The notes beneath the pieces are model-generated. The model had not been told where the DNA came from. It searched no databases and worked only from the letters and a program-made list of their open reading frames with translations. Position numbers and translations under genes: made by a program. Of a stretch of 64,000 bases of DNA, positions 57,864 to 64,000 are shown one piece after another. The DNA comes from Citrus sinensis. Lineage: Eukaryota > Streptophyta > Magnoliopsida > Sapindales > Rutaceae. Location of the stretch: contig NC_068564.1 of NCBI RefSeq assembly GCF_022201045.2, forward strand, positions 33,075,001 through 33,139,000. The letters run 5' to 3'. How positions within the stretch are numbered: the first letter of the stretch is position 1; every line of letters starts with the position of its first letter.

Positions 57864-58317
57864 TTCAAACTCAACGTTGCATTTTATAATAGGAAAACTA
57901 GAAGGCAGAGCTTCATTTTATTTTATTTGTGTAATGACCAAAAAAAATAAAAGTGGGTCAATGTCAAGCTATTTTGTAATTAATTAATTAGTATCATTTC
58001 TACCGTCTATTGTATAGTTACGGATAAAGGAAATAATTACTTACGAACGAAGGAAATAATTAATTCAGAAGATTGATAAATAAATAATAGGTGTACATAA
58101 TTGGAGCAGTGAAAAGAGAGTTTTGCCGTGTCAAACAAAATCTACGATTCAAAATTCTGAAGGGCGTGAGACATGCATTAAATATATTAATATTAGGAGA
58201 AAACTTGGTGCCAGGCTGCACTGGAACCTCAGCCTTGCTGATACGGAGTTGACATGTGCTTGTGTGTTATTTTTATTGATCTTGGCACGTGCTTGTATAT
58301 ACTCTTATTCTAAGGGA
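57864..58317. other. Intergenic, no gene seen
   Basis: AT-rich spacer. A 68-codon open frame at 58123-58329 has no recognisable features. Confidence 0.4.
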
Positions 58318-58515
58318 ATAATACTATAACTATAAATTTTTATATAAATTTATTTTATACAAATTAACGTAACATGATTAAATTGATTGAATTAAATATC
58401 TATTGATTCACTTAAATTATTCTATTATTTTATATTTCATTTAACTAATGAATTAGTATTAAATCAACTTATAAAAAAATAAATTTGTATACGAATTTGT
58501 CTATGTATCACCACT
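58318..58515. mobile_element. Small MITE (GAGTAATGATA family), copy 3
   Basis: Left end GAATAATACTATAACTATAA and right end complement GAGTGGTGATACATAGACAA. The inner core ATTGAATTAAATATCTATTG matches the copies at 52787 and 52988. A degenerate flanking repeat (TTATTCTAAG / TTACTTCAAG) may be the old target duplication. Confidence 0.6.
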
Positions 58516-58773
58516 CTTACTTCAAGACAATGACTGCAGTGTAGCTCTTCCACCGTAGAGCACTGATGGCCACCGTTGAATCATAGCAGTAATATTGATT
58601 TAATATTTATGTATGATTGAATGTGCGCACAATATAGCTGGACTCACAGTCGTGAGAATTGAATAATTTTGCCTACCTCGAACGAAATAGACATATGCAT
58701 GCAACTTTACTACTAAATATTATTTTATGAAATCTAATAAAATGATTCTCCACATTGAAAGTTCCATGGGCTC

Positions 58774-58781
58774 TATTTATA
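58774..58781 (+). promoter_or_regulatory. TATA element of the amidotransferase gene
   Basis: CTATTTATAGCC lies about 130 bases before the ATG at 58908, with a CT-rich initiation-like region following at 58790-58860. Orientation and distance are appropriate for a short plant leader. Confidence 0.6.
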
Positions 58782-58907
58782 GCCCTATGCCTTCTCCAAC
58801 TTCCCATATCCCAAAAAAATTCTCACTTGTTTCTTTTTCTCTGATCAGTCTCTCTAAATCCTTCTCAAAACACACAAGATTTTGATTCTCTAGCTAGCTA
58901 GAATAAA

Positions 58908-59872
58908 ATGGATTTAATGGAAGAGAAAAGATATGCTCTTTTCCTAGCAGCAAAAGACTCTGATTATGTGCTGAAAGTTTACGGAGGTTACTTCAATGTT
59001 TTTGTTGCAGCTTTCGGGGAAGAAGGAGAAAGATGGGATTTGTTCAGAGTTGTTGAAGGTGATTTTCCTGACTTCAATGACCTTCATAAATATGATGGCT
59101 TTGTAATCAGCGGTAGCCCTTATGATGCCTATGGCAATGACAACTGGATTCTCAAGCTTTGCTTCATGCTCCAAACTCTAGACGCCATGCAGAAAAAAGT
59201 CCTCGGAATTTGCTTTGGTCACCAGGTAAACATTTTTTTATAAACTACCATGGAATAATATTAGAGGTCTCAGGCTTGTACCTCACTCTCACATCACCTT
59301 TTTTATCGAAATACTTTTTTACCAGGTTTTGTGCAGGGCGCTGGGCGGGAAAGTTGGGAAGGCTTATACAGGATGGGATATTGGGTTAAGAAGAGTGAGG
59401 ATAGTGAATGATTTGGCACCATGCAGCTTCCTGGAAGATTTGGGTGAAATTCCAGGGTCTCTTTCAATAATGGAGTGTCACCGGGATGAGGTTTGGAAAG
59501 TTCCAATAGGTGCTGCAGTGATAGGATTCTCGGATAAAACAGGAGTGGAAATGTTCACAATTGGAGATCATATTCTTGGCATCCAAGGCCATCCTGAGTA
59601 CACAAAAGATATTCTCTACAACCTCATCGATCGCCTGCTGAATAATAATTCCATTGAGGTAAGCTAGTAATTTAGCAGATTGTGGCCAATTTATTTGATT
59701 AATCTTCTTCATTAATGTTTCAGTCAGTTACTCATTTTATATTTTGATATCATTCATTTGATAATTACAGAGAGAATTTGCCGAAAATGCCAAGTTTGGT
59801 TTGGAGATAGCTGAGCCTGATAGAAAGTGCTGGGAAAAGATCTGCAGGAATTTTCTCAAGGGAACTCTTTAG
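58908..59872 (+). CDS. GGP: Class I glutamine amidotransferase-like protein, gamma-glutamyl peptidase type
   Basis: Three exons in phase 0: 58908-59225, 59326-59658 and 59771-59872, giving 250 residues. This equals the length of Arabidopsis GGP1 (At4g30530) as I recall. The GATase1 fold shows the oxyanion region [13 protein letters not shown], nucleophile Cys102 in LGICFGHQ, and His195/Glu197 in GIQGHPEYT, so the catalytic triad is complete. Family knowledge: GGP1-type enzymes are cytosolic and remove gamma-glutamate from glutathione conjugates, in glucosinolate and camalexin synthesis in Brassicales and probably in glutathione turnover elsewhere. The first in-frame ATG is used ([12 protein letters not shown]). 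An ATG three codons later is possible but less favoured. Exon 1 ends exactly after the nucleophile elbow. Confidence 0.93.
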
Positions 59873-61069
59873 ATTTTGGCGCCCTTCAAATCATATTATT
59901 GTAGTTGTAGTTTCAAGTTGCTTTGATACTAATCGTTTGCAATGTGAGCATGTCAGACCTGCACGTAAACAAAAAAAAAAAAAAAAGTGATGCGCAATAA
60001 AGTGAAATATTTTAGTTACAGAAATGAACAGGAGATATAAAATAAGGTGAAGTTGGAATCGACTCAAATTAATTAGAGTTTAAATACATTGAAATGTACT
60101 GTACTTATTATGAAATAATCAGGTAATTTATATTCTCTAGAAGCACTTTTTTGGGCGGCAACTTATGATTCTCAAGTGGATGAGCATAAGACTATAATAT
60201 TTCTCCCATTTGGTTGGAGAGAAGTGGACACGTGATCCGATGATCGTTTATCCCAGTTGGTTCGAATTTTCAAATAAAAATGAGAGGGAATAATATCTTT
60301 CATTCTCTAATACTAAGCCCATCTCGGGGAACAATCTGTTTATGTGGTCACTTATTTTATCATTTAAAATTTAGGAATATCTATGAAAGAATAAAACTAA
60401 TTTAATCACATAAATTATGATATAACCGACAGATGCAATTGGACGTAGCCCAATTGGTCCTTAATGTGCTTTGTGTGTTTGGCGCACAGTTCTTTGATGA
60501 GAAGCTAAAATTGACAACCTTGGAGTCTTTCATTCGTTTGTTGTTTGTTTTTCTTATCAATAAAATATGTGTTGAATTTAATTATGTAGTTGTTGTGGAG
60601 AGAAAGAGACTGCGAGTGCATATTGCCATGGGACTGCAAGTGGGCAATGTTTGCAAGATTGAAGATCGGCTGTCCGATACACGTCCCACTAACGTGAAGG
60701 ATAAAACAGTTGCTGCGTAAACAAAGCTTAATTATTATTAAGTAATTTGGTGAATAATGATGAAGATTCTAGAATGTTAAAATCAAGATCTAAATTAGAT
60801 GATGATCAAGGTATTATGTGTGCTTAATTATTAGCTCAAAGAGTGTTTTAAGTTCAGAATTATGCAAACCCTTCACTCATTTTCTCTCTCTACTTTAAGG
60901 TTTGTATCTTTCTCTCTTTTATCACATTATGCATCGTGAAATCTCAATTTTTTTTTCTTAGCAAATCCTTTTGTTATTTGTTACTTCAAGGATAAATATG
61001 AAACCAAAGAAGCTTCTATGGTTTTGATGGCTGATAAAAATTAATTGATATCCTCTATTTTATGGATGG
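59873..61069. other. 3' flank of the amidotransferase gene and intergenic sequence
   Basis: Contains a poly-A-like run near 59969 and then AT-rich sequence. A 95-codon open frame at 60433-60720 begins beside a tRNA-like GTAGCCCAATTGG and has no known domain; I treat it as non-coding repeat debris. Confidence 0.4.
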
Positions 61070-61078
61070 TTTTTTATC

Positions 61079-61952
61079 GGAAAAAAACTTTTTTCATCCC
61101 TAAAGTTTCATACAATAGCGTCATTTCATCCTTATTTTTTAAACAATACCTGAAAACATCATTCCGCTAACTCATCGTTAGTTTAATGCCATTAACTAGT
61201 AATTCATTGAGGGCAATATATATATATTTTTTATTGAAGTGGTACAAACTATATTAAGATAATTTTTTTACAAAATTAAATAACACTACAAAATATATAA
61301 AATTTAATAATTTTTTCTTAAATGAAATCAATGATGAAACAGTTTGATATAGCCACTGAATAATTGCTAGAAGCAACAAATAGTAATTAGCACAATATCT
61401 TTATATCATTGGAAGAAAAACTAAAAAATACAATCAATTTTTATGTGCTTGCATTTGACGAAAATCTTCTTAATCTTCAACCAGTTTTTATTTGAGCTTT
61501 GCCGCCACTCTTCTTTGACCGTTGTTGTCTCCCAAAGTCTTTATCACTGTCTTCCCAAGTCGGCTCACAGTACAATTAGAGAGTATACTTATACGAATAT
61601 GAAAATTGTGATTGTTTTTTGTACTTAAATCTGGGGTTTATAGGGCTTTCATGCAGTCAAAATAGAGAGAAGTGCAAAATAATTGTTTCGAATAGAAGTT
61701 TTCATCTTTTTTAGTATTTCCTATTTAGTGGGGTTAGATAAATATCATTTTTAGATATATGTCAGTTTTTATTTATTTTTTCTAATTTTCTCTTTATTGG
61801 AAAATCCTTTTTTACCCTCAATGAATAACTAACGACGGCATTTAACTAACAGTGAATTAATAGAAGGATATTTTGAGTTATTGGATAAAAAGTAGGGATG
61901 AAATGAATTATTTATTACATGAAATCTTGAGGATGAGAAGGCCTTTTTCCCA
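61079..61952. mobile_element. Mutator-like non-autonomous element, 874 bp, 9-bp TSD
   Basis: Left end GGAAAAAAACTTTTTTCATC and right end complement TGGGAAAAAGGCCTTCTCAT are imperfect TIRs. The arms share TTTCATCC, CTAACTCATCGTTAG-like and TCATTGAGGG blocks. A perfect 9-bp duplication TTTTTTATC flanks at 61070-61078 and 61953-61961. The centre (about 61440-61660) is less AT-rich than the arms and could be acquired sequence, but I recognise no protein in it. Confidence 0.8.
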
Positions 61953-62321
61953 TTTTTTATCTCCCAATTTTCCTTTAGTCACCACAAAATTTGGTTGGAC
62001 TTAAATGCATTAAAATTCTAAACCTTGGCCAAAAATGAAAATTGAAGAAACCTTAGGGTGTCTCATGAAAAAAGCCAAAAGACACCCTAATTTCATCTTT
62101 GTATATTGCGCTGCCAAGAGCCAAAAGCCATCTTGGACTGCCTTTTCTTTTCTTTTTGCTATTTTATAACAAAATAATATATACAAAAAATTTCTAATTT
62201 TCTTTTTGTGTTATGTATATGTGAAATAATAATCCAAATTAGCATATGCCCATAAGGATGGTTGAAAATTAAGATAGAGTTATAACATATCTAAATAGAA
62301 AATTATGAATTGACAAATCAT

Positions 62322-62345
62322 GCTCTGATACCAATTGTTAGGATT
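62322..62345 (-). mobile_element. LTR retrotransposon border: primer-binding site beside LTR end
   Basis: The minus strand reads CCTAACA, two bases, then TGGTATCAGAGC, which is the initiator-tRNA-Met primer-binding site following the end of a 5' LTR. The LTR therefore extends rightward from 62336 (plus-strand start TGTTAGGATTTTTTTACAAT). Its far end is not identified, and no gag-pol frame lies to the left, where the internal region would be. Truncated copy. Confidence 0.65.
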
Positions 62346-63291
62346 TTTTTACAATTCTCATAAAGCAAAAAAATCATAATTTACATAAACTTCAATCCCT
62401 AAGATCATAAAATATCATAATTTTCACATCATCATAAATGAGAGAAAATATACGTTGATCCATAGTAATTTTATTGATTAAGTTTCACAAGAATTAAAAT
62501 TTTGACAAAATTGATTTATCTCTTTTGACCCTTTAGAGTGACTAAATTTTCTAATAGATAGAAAATTAACGTTATATATATATAAATAATAAAATAAATA
62601 ACGGGTTAAAATTCTATTACTTAATTGAAAAAATTTAACTATCCACTTTGATGGAAAGTGGGAATAAGAGTTTTATTGAAATCGATCCTCTCTCTCCACC
62701 TATATATATTTAAATTCAAAATATAATCCATTAATGTGGCACATGGCCCACTAACACGCCAATGTACAAACCTTTGGTAGGAACTAGGAAACATCCTATT
62801 ATTCCTTCATTACTTGGAAATTTTTTATCTCGAAAAGTCGAAGGTGAGAAACATCCATCCAATCCAATCTAATCCAAAAATTAAAATATTTCGTAAATGA
62901 AAACTAAAATCAATTATGGTTGATATTTTCAGAGAGCTGATCTATAAAATAATTAATTCTCATCGTAATCACTTTTTTTAAAAATAATAATAATAATAAT
63001 AATTTCCTTTAGAATTTAGTGCTACAAATACCAACTCTCTTATCAAAGTCTCTGAACTCTCACATGAATAACCTTTCATTTTGGCTTTCTTCAAAGTCCA
63101 AAGTCAGAACATGTATGTCATTCAACCACTACGAAATTAATATGACACAACTAGGTTGAACAAGTCTTACAATTAATTACTTTAAAAAAATTTGCACCAT
63201 GCGCATTATAGTGTGGTTAATTAGTTAATCGTATGTATATAACAGCTGGCTATGCATATCTTGTGACTTGTAGTATAAACAAGCAAGCAAT
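62346..63291. other. Probable LTR body and promoter region of the small gene
   Basis: The left part presumably belongs to the LTR starting at 62336. The right part is AT-rich, with a TATATAAC element at 63235-63242, placed about 50 bases before the ATG at 63292. Confidence 0.4.
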
Positions 63292-63501
63292 ATGAATTCC
63301 ACTCCATTCTCGCTTACTTTCATCTTGATCAGTTGCATTCTACTTTCAAATACCACTTGCATGGCCGTGGCCGTGGACGCTGAAGCTGTTTCTGAGTATT
63401 ACAAGTTGAAGGTGGTATCGAAGAGAACATTTTCATTGCCGCCATCACCCAAGGCCAATTCTGCGAATAGGTGGAAACCCTCACCTCCACCGCCAGTATA
63501 A
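63292..63501 (+). CDS. Possible small secreted peptide, 69 residues
   Basis: A single-exon frame opens with a convincing signal peptide (MNSTPFSLTFILISCILLSN, then TTCMAVAVDA). It continues as a short polar region with a dibasic KR and ends in a proline-rich tail (TFSLPPSPKANSANRWKPSP, then PPPV). That layout resembles precursors of plant secreted peptides whose active part is at the C-terminus, but I do not recognise the family: it is not CLE, IDA, CEP or PSK by motif. A TATA-like TATATAAC lies about 50 bases upstream. No other gene within 3 kb. The alternative is chance; the signal peptide and promoter spacing argue mildly against that. Confidence 0.5.
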   Translation: MNSTPFSLTFILISCILLSNTTCMAVAVDAEAVSEYYKLKVVSKRTFSLPPSPKANSANRWKPSPPPPV

Positions 63502-64000
63502 CAAAAATCCTCAATGGCTCTCCCATAATCAGTGGCACCATGCACACCGATATGTATCAATAATATTTTATCATGCATCTTGGCTTGTTTGTTTATGCAC
63601 ACATACTCTTCTGTTTATGATCTTGGATTGATATATAAGTGCTGATTTCAAGAAGCTTTGTGCTTATTATTTTCATTATTATTAATACTACTACATCATC
63701 TTGGCTGCAATGCGATGTTTAAATGCGGACTTTCCATAAATTCATTATTACAGATCATAGACGGTTAAATCTTAGCTTGAGTTCGAAAAGGGTTCAACAC
63801 ATCATAGACGGTTAAATCTTATCATGGCGCATGGTAAGTGGCTTGCACAAAATACACAGGAGTTTCATGCATGTAACCACTACAGCTGTATGAAGAGAGC
63901 ACAAGAATAACAACGATCGGATCACAAATTAATACAGAGCGTTAGATTAAGCATTAGAGCAGTCAATTTTACAACATTTTCTTTGATGTATACGAAGAAA
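63502..64000. other. 3' flank to window end
   Basis: Probable 3' UTR, then intergenic. A 22-base segment starting CATCATAGACGGTTAAATCT is present at about 63755 and again at about 63801. Confidence 0.5.

Noticed and set aside
60433..60720. 95-codon open frame downstream of the amidotransferase gene
   Set aside because: It starts in a tRNA-like repeat motif, has no recognisable domain, and has no supporting promoter or splice context.

Overview
The window looks like nuclear DNA of a eudicot plant. It is AT-rich, its genes have plant-type introns, the gene families are plant-specific, and it is dense in MITEs, SINEs and solo-LTR debris. A woody Sapindales genome such as Citrus is my best guess; that is an inference from general resemblance, not a database match.

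Layout. From 0.3 to 14.7 kb lies a local cluster of F-box/LRR/FBD genes: two intact four-exon genes (323-2407 and 9821-11635), two pseudogenes (12370-13422 and 14361-14690) and an inverted FBD scrap (13670-13880). A RING-variant (C4HC3) membrane E3-type gene (5746-7820) sits between the two intact copies. From 16.2 to 20.1 kb, on the minus strand, is an 11-exon LRR receptor-like kinase of the SARK/CIK group. From 20 to 34 kb there is a gene-poor, repeat-rich stretch with two TAA-flanked MITEs, three SINEs, a hAT-like element and an RNase H-type retroelement remnant. From 34.2 to 36.3 kb is an S-adenosylmethionine decarboxylase gene with the overlapping tiny and conserved uORFs of polyamine control. 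From 38.4 to 39.4 kb is a GDP-L-fucose synthase gene. From 40.9 to 47.6 kb lies a nest of terminal-inverted-repeat elements. Two of these carry pieces of host genes: a class 3 lipase exon, and a sugar-phosphate/phosphate translocator. From 47.6 to 58.8 kb there are only repeats. From 58.9 to 59.9 kb is a class I glutamine amidotransferase of the gamma-glutamyl peptidase type. Near the right edge are a possible small secreted-peptide gene (63292-63501) and an LTR retroelement border.

The genes do not form one pathway. SAMDC belongs to polyamine synthesis, GDP-fucose synthase to cell-wall and glycan precursors, the amidotransferase to glutathione-conjugate and glucosinolate-type processing, and SARK/CIK to receptor signalling. 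The SARK-type kinase and the amidotransferase are neighbours in Arabidopsis as I recall it, so their presence in one window suggests old microsynteny stretched by transposon insertion.

The two most unusual signals are these. First, at 46080-46102 on the minus strand there is a perfect 9 + 11 nt match to a miR171 target interrupted by GGG exactly where cleavage would occur, which is the design of an endogenous target mimic. Second, at least seven non-autonomous elements with 9-10 bp target duplications (Mutator-like) lie in this window, one of them a Pack-MULE with a perfect 10-bp duplication carrying a decayed transporter gene.
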